Assembly (NCBI RefSeq): GCF_900095725.1
Contig: NZ_FMMP01000006.1
Coordinates: 1,054,001-1,118,000 of the forward strand
Direction of reading: 5' to 3'
Length of the DNA stretch: 64,000 nt
Source of the DNA: Cellulosilyticum sp. I15G10I2
GTDB taxonomy: Bacteria; Bacillota; Clostridia; Lachnospirales; Cellulosilyticaceae
A model generated the notes under the pieces. That model was not told the DNA's origin. It was given only the letters and a program-made list of their open reading frames with translations, and made no database searches. A program made the translations under genes and the position numbers. Of this stretch, positions 43,377 to 52,528 are shown piece by piece; position 1 is the first letter of the stretch, and each line of letters starts with the position of its first letter.

Positions 43377-44609
43377 TTAAAGACATTTTAATGCTTGATC
43401 GATATCCTCTAAAATATCTTTGTAATCTTCTATTCCCACAGATATTCTGACTAAATCTTCGAAAACACCCATTTGCACTTTTTCTTCTTGCGTATTATTA
43501 ACACAAATGGTCGATGCTGGGTGAACCACTAACGTTTGAGCATCTCCGATATTAACTAAATTAGAAATGAGCTTTAAATGATCTATAAAATCAAAAGCAT
43601 TTTGTTTGCTCCCAAGTCTGCAGGTGATTAAAGCACTAGCGCCTTTTGAGTAATATTTTTGAGCGATACTATAATACTTTGATGTCTTTAGAAGCGGATA
43701 ATTAACTTCGGTTACCTTTGGGTGCTGACTTAAGTATTCGGCAAGTTTTACAGCATTTTCACAATGTGCCCTCATGCGAAGGGCTAGGGTTTCTATCCCA
43801 ACTAAGTTAAGAAAACTATTCATAGGAGACATCACCGCCCCTATATCCTTACCTATTTCATTGCGTAACTTAGCCGTAAATGCAAATCTTCCAAAGCGCT
43901 TTGTATAGTGCTTAAACCCTGTAAACTTATCTTCACTATACTTTTTGCTTCCGCCATCTACAACGATGCCGCCTATAGCATTAGAATTGCCGTTAATATA
44001 TTTAGAGGTTGAATGAATCACAATATCTGCACCGTATTCAATAGGCTTTATGAGATATGGCGGCGTAATAGTAGCATCTACAATAAAAATAATACTTTGC
44101 TCCCGACAGACCTCTCCTACTGCTTCTATGTCTAAAACATCCAGTTTTGGATTACCTATCGTTTCAGCAAATACTACTTTTGTCTTCTCTGATACTTCAT
44201 GCTTTAAAACTGCTGCATCCAGATTATCTAGAAACTTAACGTGAATATGATAGTCCTGAAGATTTTTCAAAAGATTATAGGTACCGCCGAATACGCCTGA
44301 AGATGAGATAATCTCATCTCCTGGTTTAAGCAAATTCATCAGCGTCAGATAAATAGCTGACATGCCTGAGGCCGTGGCCACTGCTGCTACACCGCCCTCA
44401 ATAGCAGCTATTCTTTTTTCAAATACTTCCACACTTGGATTTGCTATTCTTGAATAAACATAGCCGGCATCTCTGCCTATAAAAATGTTTTCTAGTTCTT
44501 TTGCAGACTGGTGTGCAAAAGCATTTGAATAATAGATAGGCACATTGGTCGCGCCTGTTTTGTCATCTCCCTGCCAATTTCCATGAATTAATTTTGTTTG
44601 AAATTCCAT
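43377..44609 (-). CDS. metY: O-acetylhomoserine sulfhydrylase (MetY) / Cys-Met metabolism PLP enzyme
   Basis: 410 aa, gamma-family PLP enzyme. GYVYSRIANPSVEVFEKRIAAIEGG, GTYNLL and HSTSKYINGNSNAIGG (PLP lysine) are typical; length fits MetY. It replaces the acetyl (or other) group of activated homoserine with sulfide. In the Wolinella-type route the sulfur comes from a thiocarboxylated carrier, and the hcyS-F-D genes sit at the start of this operon. AAGGTGATT precedes ATG. Confidence 0.88.
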   Translation of the reverse strand: MEFQTKLIHGNWQGDDKTGATNVPIYYSNAFAHQSAKELENIFIGRDAGYVYSRIANPSVEVFEKRIAAIEGGVAAVATASGMSAIYLTLMNLLKPGDEIISSSGVFGGTYNLLKNLQDYHIHVKFLDNLDAAVLKHEVSEKTKVVFAETIGNPKLDVLDIEAVGEVCREQSIIFIVDATITPPYLIKPIEYGADIVIHSTSKYINGNSNAIGGIVVDGGSKKYSEDKFTGFKHYTKRFGRFAFTAKLRNEIGKDIGAVMSPMNSFLNLVGIETLALRMRAHCENAVKLAEYLSQHPKVTEVNYPLLKTSKYYSIAQKYYSKGASALITCRLGSKQNAFDFIDHLKLISNLVNIGDAQTLVVHPASTICVNNTQEEKVQMGVFEDLVRISVGIEDYKDILEDIDQALKCL

Positions 44610-44621
44610 CTAATCACCTTC

Positions 44622-45536
44622 TTAATCATTAAATAATGTGGTAGAGAGATAACGTTCTCCAGTATCTGGAATAACGGTCAGCACTTTTTTGCCTGGTCCT
44701 AAGTGCTTTGCTATTTGAAGTGCAGCATATACATTGGCTCCAGCTGAGATCCCTGCAAGAATGCCTTCTTTTTTTCCAAGTAACCTTGACGTCTCAAAAG
44801 CGGCTTTGTTGCTAACTTTTATGATTTCATCATAAATTGTTACATTTAAGGTTTTAGGAATAAATCCAGCACCTATACCTTGGATCATATGTGCACCTGC
44901 TTTTTCTCCGGATAGTATAGCAGAGTCTTCAGGTTCAACACCAATCACTCTTAAGCCATCAATATGCTCTTTAAGCACTTCTCCGACTCCGGTTATAGTC
45001 CCTCCGGTTCCTATTCCAGCTACAAATGCATGCAAGTCCTTACCAAAATCTTTTAGTATTTCCTGAGAAGTCGTTTTTCTATGCGCTTCTGGATTTGCAG
45101 GGTTTTCAAATTGTTGTAGCATAAAATAACCCTCTTCTTCCACCAGCTCCATGGCTCTTTCAATAGCTCCCTTCATCCCTAAAGGTGCTTTTGTAAGTAT
45201 AATTTCTGCACCATATGCTTGAAGTAGTTTTCTTCTTTCTAGTGACATTGATTCTGGCATCGTCAGAATCAATTTGTAGCCTTTGGTTGCAGCTGTTAGT
45301 GCAAGCCCTATCCCTGTATTCCCGCTTGTTGGCTCTATAATTATATCCCCGGGTTTTATAAGTCCATTGGCTTCGGCATCTTCAATCATATTAAGCGCAA
45401 TTCTGTCCTTAACCGAACCACCAGGGTTAAACATTTCAAGTTTTAAATAAATCTCTGCTGCACCTTCTTCTACAATGTTATTAAGCTTTACTATAGGTGT
45501 GCTGCCTATGGTTTGAAGAATGTTATCATAAATCAT
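44622..45536 (-). CDS. cysK: Cysteine synthase A
   Basis: 304 aa. O-acetylserine sulfhydrylase, [15 protein letters not shown] (PLP lysine), [11 protein letters not shown] (substrate loop), [16 protein letters not shown] (phosphate loop). ATG 45536 follows GGGAGG by 9 nt; a TTG at 45545 touches the site. Lies 12 bp before metY, giving both cysteine and homocysteine branches. Confidence 0.96.
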   Translation of the reverse strand: MIYDNILQTIGSTPIVKLNNIVEEGAAEIYLKLEMFNPGGSVKDRIALNMIEDAEANGLIKPGDIIIEPTSGNTGIGLALTAATKGYKLILTMPESMSLERRKLLQAYGAEIILTKAPLGMKGAIERAMELVEEEGYFMLQQFENPANPEAHRKTTSQEILKDFGKDLHAFVAGIGTGGTITGVGEVLKEHIDGLRVIGVEPEDSAILSGEKAGAHMIQGIGAGFIPKTLNVTIYDEIIKVSNKAAFETSRLLGKKEGILAGISAGANVYAALQIAKHLGPGKKVLTVIPDTGERYLSTTLFND

Positions 45537-45550
45537 TTGCCACAACCTCC

Positions 45551-47845
45551 CTACTTTTTCCTCACGATAAGTAAGTTATAGCCATCATACTTATCATCTA
45601 TTTTTATAATGTCATGCCCTTCTGCTTCTAGACTTTTAGGTACATTTGCAATAGGCTCACCATCATCTAGATAAAAGCCAAGGTTTTCTCTAGATGCAAT
45701 TTTGGCCATTTCTATTTTTGCCTTTACGAAATTAATAGGACACTTTACTCCTTTTAAATCTACTATATTTAACGTTGTGTCTTGTACTGTCTCAGCCGTA
45801 TTTTGTTCGGCTTTCATTTCCTGTTCTTTTGGCAGTGTAATTTCTAATCTTGGGTCTAACGATTCATACATTGCGCTCACTTTATGAATCAGATATTTTA
45901 CCTCTTCATAATACCCTTCAAGATGCGCTATATCACCAAGTTTATAGTCCAAAAGGTCTTCTACAAGTTTTTTGATGGCTTGTTTGACATAGCCAGTATC
46001 CACAAAATGATTGATAAATTCTTTAAAAATTACTCTATCTTTTGTCGTATCTACCCCTTTTAGTATTAAAAGAGCCCTTGCAGCTGATACACTGGCATCA
46101 TAGAGCTTAGAAGAGTCTTTTGTCTTTTCAAATTCACCTATATAATTCTTAGCATTCGAAATATCAAGCTTGATGACATCAAGTACCCCCGCACTACATT
46201 CACCAGGTCCTCGGCCTTTAAGCGAGAACAAATCCTGCGAACCAAAATCATAATATAAGTCAGGATTTTCACTCTGAGGTTCTATCTTGGAAAAACTCTC
46301 AATGAGGTTTTTAACAGATATGTTTTCTTCTTTTACAAATGCAGTAAAATCTCCGATTTTTGATGTGTTTTTTAGGCGCGCCAGCTCCACTAAAAACGCT
46401 GGAATTTTTTTAGCTGGAATCATACCGTGATCACTACCAAGTCTAGCTTCTCCTGCGCCCACAGCACCTCCAAATAACACCGCATACATAGGCACCAAGC
46501 CACTCTCTACTCTTTTGGCTCTGCCATATAGTCCAATCTCTCCCTTTTGATGCTGGCCGCAAGAGTTTTGACAACCTGAAATAAAAATTCTTGGCAGCTG
46601 CTCTTTGATAGTCTCCTCTACATCTGCAAATTCATTTTTGATTGCAGATAACAGATTTTGTGACAAACATAGTCCTAACTTACAGGTAGCAGCGCCTGCA
46701 CAGGCAACAGAATTATCTACTTGATAACAAGATGTAAAGCTGCTTGTGATACTCAGTAATTTTTTAACATCATCGCTTAATAAATCTCTTACAAAAAAAC
46801 CTTGTGTACTCGTAAGCCTCACATTTGCTGTATAATCAAGATCCTCTATAAACTGAATGATTTGATCAAGTTTATTAACCTCAAGATTGCCATTTTCGGG
46901 ATGAATATAAAGTGAATAATAACCTCTGATTTTTTGTTCTACTACGAGAGGATTATTAATAGTTTCAGATATGGCTTCGGCTTTATCTGAAGCTACCTCA
47001 TCTATAACAAGGTCAATATTTCTTTCTTTTTTAACCTTATCTATAAGTTCTTGATATTTTAATTTAAAGCCTTCTGGCCCTAGCCTTTGCAAAATATATC
47101 TTATACGGGCTTTATGCTTATTCGTTCTATTACCTTCATTTTCAAAGAGTTCTTTCATCGCCTGAACATGATACAACACTTCTTTTGCTGGAATAAAGTC
47201 TTCAAGTTTTATCGAAACATTAGGACTTCCTCCAAGCCCCCCCGCCCCATATAATTCAAAACCTTTTTCTCCATTTTCTATCTTTGCAACAAACCCCAGA
47301 TCTGCGATTGTTGCATTGCCTGTGTCTTCCTTTGAATTTGAATAAGCAATTTTATATTTTCTTGGAAGATTAAATACGGTAGGATCTTTAAGTACATACT
47401 CTGTTGTTGCGAGCGCATAAGGGGTCACATCAAAAACATCATCCTGCGATACACCTGTGAGTGGAGAACACCCAACATTTCTTGCCGTATTGCCTCCTGT
47501 TCCTCTTGTCACAATCCCTGCTTCTAAGAGCCCTTCCATGATGTTTACAGTATCATCCAACGTTACTTTATGAAATTGTATGTCTTGTCTTGTCGTTAGA
47601 TGAATCGCACCATGGGCATATTTTTTAGCCAGTTCACTTATTTTTTTTAATTGCTCTATGCTCACTACCCCTGATGGGATTCTTGTTCGGATCATATAAG
47701 TATCATTATCTCTTTGTTCATAGATACCCATAGAGACTCTATAAGGTTTAAATCTTTCTGCCTCCAATACACCTTTTTTTAGTTCTTCCACTTTGTTTCT
47801 ATAATTTATTTCTTCATCTATAACTGCCTGAGGTATTTTTATCAC
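45551..47845 (-). CDS. Siroheme sulfite reductase fused to a TusA sulfur-carrier domain
   Basis: 764 aa. Two ferredoxin-like/sirohaem repeats: [10 protein letters not shown]...[11 protein letters not shown] (about 50-95) and [12 protein letters not shown] (about 345). The [4Fe-4S]-sirohaem cysteines are C-x5-C in CAGAATC and C-x3-C in CQNSCGQH. A helical HEPN-like linker (about 550-680) leads to a TusA domain (about 690-764) with the key Cys-Pro in KGVKCPINF. It reduces sulfite to sulfide by six electrons, and the TusA end may take or pass the sulfur. No separate flavoprotein subunit is in the operon, so ferredoxin is the likely donor. Confidence 0.9.
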   Translation of the reverse strand: MIKIPQAVIDEEINYRNKVEELKKGVLEAERFKPYRVSMGIYEQRDNDTYMIRTRIPSGVVSIEQLKKISELAKKYAHGAIHLTTRQDIQFHKVTLDDTVNIMEGLLEAGIVTRGTGGNTARNVGCSPLTGVSQDDVFDVTPYALATTEYVLKDPTVFNLPRKYKIAYSNSKEDTGNATIADLGFVAKIENGEKGFELYGAGGLGGSPNVSIKLEDFIPAKEVLYHVQAMKELFENEGNRTNKHKARIRYILQRLGPEGFKLKYQELIDKVKKERNIDLVIDEVASDKAEAISETINNPLVVEQKIRGYYSLYIHPENGNLEVNKLDQIIQFIEDLDYTANVRLTSTQGFFVRDLLSDDVKKLLSITSSFTSCYQVDNSVACAGAATCKLGLCLSQNLLSAIKNEFADVEETIKEQLPRIFISGCQNSCGQHQKGEIGLYGRAKRVESGLVPMYAVLFGGAVGAGEARLGSDHGMIPAKKIPAFLVELARLKNTSKIGDFTAFVKEENISVKNLIESFSKIEPQSENPDLYYDFGSQDLFSLKGRGPGECSAGVLDVIKLDISNAKNYIGEFEKTKDSSKLYDASVSAARALLILKGVDTTKDRVIFKEFINHFVDTGYVKQAIKKLVEDLLDYKLGDIAHLEGYYEEVKYLIHKVSAMYESLDPRLEITLPKEQEMKAEQNTAETVQDTTLNIVDLKGVKCPINFVKAKIEMAKIASRENLGFYLDDGEPIANVPKSLEAEGHDIIKIDDKYDGYNLLIVRKK

Positions 47846-47861
47846 CGCATATCCTCCCTAT

Positions 47862-48278
47862 CTATTCAATAAATATACTATCAAGTTTTTCTACTGATTC
47901 ATTGGCAACAATTTTGAAAAAGTTAAGGACTGGTTCTTGATCTTTTAAAGAAAGTATGCCGTAAATACTGCTAGCATCATAGGCTAGTCGTTTATCTTCT
48001 TCCGATGGCCTAGATGGGGTATAGGGATGAGAATGATAATTCCCTACCAATAGGTACCCACTTGCTCGCATCTCCTTAATAACAGCAAACTGCTCCTTAG
48101 GATCCATAGAAAAATGTTCACTACTTTGATCTATATTTGTAAGTGGATAGATCTTTTTAATCCAAATACCTTCTTCTGTTTTGATGCCACCGAGCAGTCC
48201 GCAGCATTCTAACGGAAACTCATCTTTTGCCTGCTTTACAATTTTGTTGTACTGATCTTTCGTTATGTTAACATTCAT
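47862..48278 (-). CDS. hcyD: JAMM (M67) metalloprotease, HcyD/Mec+-like
   Basis: 138 aa. Zinc motif GNYHSHPYTPSRPSEEDKRL matches HSHP-x7-S-x2-D; the catalytic Glu is in FPLECCGLLGG. In thiocarboxylate pathways this protease trims residues after the carrier Gly-Gly or releases the amino acid made on it. The carrier gene here does encode extra residues after GG, so a processing protease is needed. Third in the operon. Confidence 0.88.
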   Translation of the reverse strand: MNVNITKDQYNKIVKQAKDEFPLECCGLLGGIKTEEGIWIKKIYPLTNIDQSSEHFSMDPKEQFAVIKEMRASGYLLVGNYHSHPYTPSRPSEEDKRLAYDASSIYGILSLKDQEPVLNFFKIVANESVEKLDSIFIE

Positions 48279-48304
48279 CTGTTATCCCCCCTTAGACTAG
48301 CTGC

Positions 48305-49114
48305 CTATATACTGCAGACAGGTGGTTTATAATCTATAAGCTCATTAATTGTAGGTTCTTCGCCACATATACCACATTTTGTATTATGTTTTATTTTTAT
48401 TTTTCTAAATTCCATCTTGATAGCATCATAAGTCAGCAAATAACCAGCTAGTGTTTCTCCAAGACCTAATATATATTTAATCGCTTCTGTAGCTTGAAGT
48501 GTCCCAATAACGCCGCCCATAACCCCCAGCACGCCAGCCTCACGGCAGGTAGGAACAGCACCTTCTGGAGGCGGTTCTTTGAACATACATCTATAACAAG
48601 GTGTATTATTATCTGGGATATAAGTCGTTAATTGTCCATTAAATCTAATGATACCTGCATGAGAAAAAGGTTTTTTAGCAAGTACGCAGGCATCATTGAT
48701 TAAGAATTTTGCTCCGAAATTATCCGTTCCATCAATGATAAAGTCATAGTCCTGATCCTTAATGATCTCCAAAATATTTGACGCATTGACAAAGGTATGA
48801 TAAGTAATAACGTTAACATCTGGATTCATTTCATTAATGGTTTCTTTACCAGATATAACTTTTAGCTTACCGACGTCTTTTGTTTGATGGATGATCTGTC
48901 TTTGCAGATTAGATAAATCTACTGAATCCGCATCTACAAGTCCTATTGTCCCAATACCTGCTGCTGCTAAAAACATCGCAGCCGGTGCACCCAAGCCTCC
49001 AGTTCCTATGATGAGCACCTTTGATTCTAATAACTTTTGCTGACCTTCTACACCTACTTCTGATAAAATAATATGTCTTGAATATCTTTCTATCTGCGCT
49101 TCACTAAAATCCAA
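48305..49114 (-). CDS. hcyF: E1-like adenylyltransferase (ThiF/MoeB/HcyF family)
   Basis: 269 aa. GTGGLGAPAAMFLAAAG binds ATP, DADSVDLSNLQRQ is the catalytic Asp region, and zinc CxxC pairs are CYRCMF and CGICG. It activates the C-terminal glycine of the sulfur carrier. TTG 49114 is chosen because GGGAGG lies eight bases upstream; GTG 49123 touches that site. The ribosome site is inside the Gly codons of the carrier gene, with an 11-nt overlap, so the two are translationally coupled. Confidence 0.92.
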   Translation of the reverse strand: MDFSEAQIERYSRHIILSEVGVEGQQKLLESKVLIIGTGGLGAPAAMFLAAAGIGTIGLVDADSVDLSNLQRQIIHQTKDVGKLKVISGKETINEMNPDVNVITYHTFVNASNILEIIKDQDYDFIIDGTDNFGAKFLINDACVLAKKPFSHAGIIRFNGQLTTYIPDNNTPCYRCMFKEPPPEGAVPTCREAGVLGVMGGVIGTLQATEAIKYILGLGETLAGYLLTYDAIKMEFRKIKIKHNTKCGICGEEPTINELIDYKPPVCSI

Positions 49115-49319
49115 AACTGCCACCTCCCATAAAGTATAAGAGTTCTATTGCATCGTTTTCTTTAACTAGGGTATTTTCAAAATCGTCTCTGTCTAAAATC
49201 TCACCATTTAATTCTACAGATACCATTTCAACCATCTTAACTTCTTGCAGCACCAAAAGCTCTAATATATTGATTGCTTTTTCTAGTTGTTTCTCTTCAC
49301 CATTAACTTTAATTTTCAT
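49104..49319 (-). CDS. hcyS: ThiS/MoaD-like sulfur carrier with a C-terminal extension
   Basis: 71 aa ubiquitin-like fold. The end is LLYFMGGGSFGF: after the Gly-Gly there are extra residues (SFGF or GSFGF), which must be removed before adenylation. This matches HcyS/CysO-type carriers served by a JAMM protease, unlike ThiS or MoaD that end in GG. First gene of the 13-gene operon. GGGAGG precedes ATG. Confidence 0.88.
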   Translation of the reverse strand: MKIKVNGEEKQLEKAINILELLVLQEVKMVEMVSVELNGEILDRDDFENTLVKENDAIELLYFMGGGSFGF

Positions 49320-49341
49320 TTATAATTCCTCCCAAAATTTA

Positions 49342-49357
49342 ATTCCTAGTATTCCTA
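49342..49357. promoter_or_regulatory. Tandem ATTCCTA repeat in the sulfur operon leader
   Basis: ATTCCTA occurs at 49342-49348 and 49351-49357 (9-bp period), between the -10 box and the ribosome site of hcyS. It could be the site of a cysteine-responsive repressor such as a CymR-type protein; this is a guess from position and repetition. Confidence 0.35.
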
Positions 49358-49384
49358 TATATATTATTGTATTTGATTTTATTT

Positions 49385-49413
49385 AATTTATCACTTTTTT
49401 TCACTATTGTCAA
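49385..49413 (-). promoter_or_regulatory. Promoter of the sulfur assimilation operon
   Basis: Minus strand: TTGACA (49413-49408), 17-bp spacer, TAAATT (49390-49385), about 65 bp before the hcyS ATG. No SAM, T-box or other riboswitch is seen in 49320-49509. Confidence 0.7.
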
Positions 49414-49509
49414 TACAGTTACACTAACTTTAGCTATTTTATTGTGTATTGATGGGTATGATTAGCCTATTACAAGAAAGTATACGAAAAACCCACTTTT
49501 CTATTTCAT

Positions 49510-49563
49510 AAAAAAGAAGCGTTACAAAACTGTTTTTTATCAGTTTTGTAACGCTTCTTTTTT
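49510..49563 (-). terminator. Terminator of the alanine dehydrogenase gene
   Basis: Perfect 23-bp arms (A6 GAAGCGTTACAAAACTG and complement) with an 8-nt loop and T6 end. Confidence 0.85.
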
Positions 49564-49584
49564 TAAATATATTTAATATGCTCT

Positions 49585-50709
49585 TTATAATGCCCTCAGC
49601 ATGTCTTCTGCCTGCACATATTCAAGACGCAAGCTATCTGCTACTGACTTACATACAAGCTTACCATCAATAGTATTTAAACCTTTTCTAAGCGCCGGAT
49701 CTGCGAGCAATGCTTGCTTGATACCTTTATCCGCCAGTTGGATAAGATATGGTAAGGTCGCTGCTTCAAGTGCAAGTGTTGAGGTTCTAGGAACAGCACC
49801 AGGCATATTAGCGACAGAATAATGAATAACACCATGTTTTTCATAAGATGGATGGTCATGCGTTGTCACTCTGTCTATAGTTTCAATAGAGCCCCCTTGA
49901 TCAATCGCCACATCTACAACGACTGCACCCTTTTTCATTGTTTTGACCATTTCTTCAGTTACAATAATGGGCGCACTTGCCCCTGTCACTAAAACTGCCC
50001 CTACTAAAAGATCTGCTTTTTTCACAGCCTCAGCAATATTATAAGCACTACACACTATTGTATTGATACGCCCTGCAAAAATATCATCTAAATAACGTAA
50101 TCGCTGTATACTAATATCTAAGATCGTTACATTTGCACCCATTCCTACTGCAATTTTAGCTGCATTAGTTCCTACAACACCGCCCCCAATAATAACAACA
50201 TCAGCCGGTTTTACCCCAGGTACACCGCCAAGTAAAATACCAATACCTCCGTTATATTTTTGCAGCAGACTCGCACCGATTTGAATAGACATTCTGCCCG
50301 CAACTTCGCTCATTGGTGCGAGTAACGGCAATGAACCATTCTCAAGTTCAACAGTCTCATAAGCAATTCCCGTTACTTTTTTCTCAAGCAATGCTTTTGT
50401 GAGTGGGCTATTAGGCGCTAAATGTAAATACGTATAGAGGTTTTGATGGTTCTTAAACAAATCATATTCTGATTCTAGAGGTTCTTTTACTTTTACAATT
50501 GTCTCAGCTCTTTCAAATACTTCCGTGTTTTTAGCAACAAGCGTCGCTCCAGCTTGCTCATACTCTTCATCTGTAAAACCGCTGCCGAGTCCAGCACTTT
50601 TCTCAACAATAACTTGATGTCCTCTTTTTGTCAAAATGCTGACTCCGCCTGGTGTTAATCCCACTCTGTTTTCATTATTTTTAATTTCTTTTGGTAATCC
50701 GATAATCAT
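49585..50709 (-). CDS. ald: Alanine dehydrogenase
   Basis: 374 aa, the family length. NAD-dependent oxidative deamination of L-alanine to pyruvate and ammonia. GLPKEIKNNENRVGLTP begins the fold, with the substrate Arg and, further on, VKVKEPLESEY. The Rossmann segment VVIIGGGVVGTNAAKIAVGMG and NMPGAVPRTSTLALEAATLPY near the C-terminus are typical. AAAGGGG precedes ATG. It follows an Lrp-type regulator by 14 bp, probably its sensor of amino acids. Confidence 0.96.
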   Translation of the reverse strand: MIIGLPKEIKNNENRVGLTPGGVSILTKRGHQVIVEKSAGLGSGFTDEEYEQAGATLVAKNTEVFERAETIVKVKEPLESEYDLFKNHQNLYTYLHLAPNSPLTKALLEKKVTGIAYETVELENGSLPLLAPMSEVAGRMSIQIGASLLQKYNGGIGILLGGVPGVKPADVVIIGGGVVGTNAAKIAVGMGANVTILDISIQRLRYLDDIFAGRINTIVCSAYNIAEAVKKADLLVGAVLVTGASAPIIVTEEMVKTMKKGAVVVDVAIDQGGSIETIDRVTTHDHPSYEKHGVIHYSVANMPGAVPRTSTLALEAATLPYLIQLADKGIKQALLADPALRKGLNTIDGKLVCKSVADSLRLEYVQAEDMLRAL

Positions 50710-50723
50710 AGCTTATGCCCCTT

Positions 50724-51188
50724 TCATTTTCCCAGTGGCAATACCGATGGATAAATTGAGTAATTATTTTTTGTTGTTTTTAACACAACATTCGTATAAG
50801 TTTTGATAATTCCTGTCACACCCTTTACCTTATTCAAAATCTTTTCCAATGTTTCAGGATTATTGGTTACAATTTTAATCATATAATCATAATTACCTGC
50901 AATATAATGGCACTCTAGAATATCATTTTCTTCGTTAACAAATTTTAAAAAACTGTCAATAAATTTAGGACTTTCAAGACTTATAAACATCAGTGCAGTA
51001 AGTTCTTTATTAAAGTATTTGCCATTAATAATGGCTGTGTAGTGATTAATCACCCCGGATTTTTCAAGTTTTTTAATACGCTCACCCACAGCTGATACAG
51101 ACAGATTAATTTTACTGCCTATGTCCGATATGGAGACTCTTCCATTTTCCTGCAATGCCCTTAAAATTGCCAAATCAATATCATCCAT
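50724..51188 (-). CDS. Lrp/AsnC-family regulator
   Basis: 154 aa. An N-terminal winged helix-turn-helix (DDIDLAILRALQENGRVSISDIGSKINLSVSAVGERIKKLEKSGVI) and a C-terminal RAM ligand domain (about 65-145). ATG 51188 follows GGGGTGAG. It likely responds to alanine or another amino acid and controls ald and itself. The 275-bp region 51189-51463 shows no further gene. Confidence 0.94.
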   Translation of the reverse strand: MDDIDLAILRALQENGRVSISDIGSKINLSVSAVGERIKKLEKSGVINHYTAIINGKYFNKELTALMFISLESPKFIDSFLKFVNEENDILECHYIAGNYDYMIKIVTNNPETLEKILNKVKGVTGIIKTYTNVVLKTTKNNYSIYPSVLPLGK

Positions 51189-51463
51189 CTTCTCACCCCG
51201 TAAAATATAGTCTAAATATAACATTATGCAAAAATACAATCAATGTTATAGGATTATTTCAATTATTTTTTTTGCATATACCATTTTAACACATATTTTT
51301 ACTGTTTCTCTATTCAAAAACATCTCAAATCTAAATATTTTTGGCATTGCATCCAATATCCCCTCTGATTAAAAACATATTCTATCTAATTCATCGGCGG
51401 CTTTACTTTTTCAAGCCGCGTTTGATTTCTTTCAAATCCTCCAATAATTTTTTACGTCTTTTC

Positions 51464-51784
51464 TTAAAAAATATACATAAGTATCCCCACAGTACAGATG
51501 CCAGTTATAACTGACAAAAGCATATTTTTTGAACAATAGGCTGATAAAGCTGTAATAACCGAGGCTACTATATAGTTATTATTAAAGGAAATATCAATAT
51601 GACCCTGTTTGATAAAAATAGCTGGAACAATTAATGAGGTCAATACTGCAGGTGCAATATAACTCATAAATTTAGTCACTCTGGGTGGTATCTCTCGATT
51701 ACCGGAGATGACTAAGAGCGGAAACCTCGTAAAATATGTCGCAAGTCCGGCACCTAGTATTATCACTATCAATTTAATGCTCAT
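51464..51784 (-). CDS. azlD: AzlD-family branched-chain amino acid export subunit
   Basis: 106 aa with about four hydrophobic helices; LGAGLATYFTRFPLLV is the family N-terminus. ATG 51784 follows GGGAGG by 8 nt and overlaps azlC by 11 nt. With AzlC it exports branched-chain amino acids or analogues. Confidence 0.9.
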   Translation of the reverse strand: MSIKLIVIILGAGLATYFTRFPLLVISGNREIPPRVTKFMSYIAPAVLTSLIVPAIFIKQGHIDISFNNNYIVASVITALSAYCSKNMLLSVITGICTVGILMYIF

Positions 51785-52514
51785 AGTCAATACCTCCCTT
51801 AATCCTATCTGCTTCGGTATCTTTAATCGTAAGCTCAGATGCTAGATATCCCGCCAGACTTGCTGCTACTCCGGCAATGATGATATACCATTTACCTGGG
51901 ATCAATTGGCTTCCGATTATAGAAATAATGCCTGAGACAACTACTGTAACAACAACAGGAAAGTCCTTTACCATAGGTACAATCATACCGATGAATGCAG
52001 CAATAAAAGCAAAATCAAAAATATAATTCAACTGGCTAGAAATAATGTTGCCAAAAAAATACCCGATAATCCCTGCCGAACCCCAAAACACATAAATATT
52101 CAAACCACTTCCAAGAAAATAACGGCTAGTCGGTCTATCAGTTTGGAAACGGCTGTAGGCAACGGCATAACTTTCATCTGTCATAAAAAAGGCATTAACC
52201 ATTCTCATCCTGTTTGATTCATGTTTTAAATACGGCGATAGGGATGCCGCCAATAAGAAATGTCTTAGGTTAATAATTAGGACTGTTACTATTATCGAAA
52301 CTGGACTGCTTCCGATTGCTATCATCTGGACGGCAGTCATCTGTGAAGCACCTGCAAAAACAAATGCAGACATGGCCATAGTCTCAAATACCGAAAGGCC
52401 AGCTTTACATGCCATCACGCCATATACAAGGCCATATATTGAAGCACTTATCCCTAGGGGGATAGTATCAATAAATCCCTTAACTAATTCTTTAATTTTT
52501 TGTTCTACTTTCAC
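51774..52514 (-). CDS. azlC: AzlC-family branched-chain amino acid export subunit
   Basis: 246 aa, about seven to eight helices. IPLGISASIYGLVYGVMACKAGL and AGASQMTAVQMI are family blocks; TDESYAVA is conserved. It starts with GTG after AAAGGATGG. Co-transcribed with the PhzF-like gene 14 bp upstream. Confidence 0.93.
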   Translation of the reverse strand: MKVEQKIKELVKGFIDTIPLGISASIYGLVYGVMACKAGLSVFETMAMSAFVFAGASQMTAVQMIAIGSSPVSIIVTVLIINLRHFLLAASLSPYLKHESNRMRMVNAFFMTDESYAVAYSRFQTDRPTSRYFLGSGLNIYVFWGSAGIIGYFFGNIISSQLNYIFDFAFIAAFIGMIVPMVKDFPVVVTVVVSGIISIIGSQLIPGKWYIIIAGVAASLAGYLASELTIKDTEADRIKGGIDYEH

Positions 52515-52528
52515 TATTAGCCCATCCT

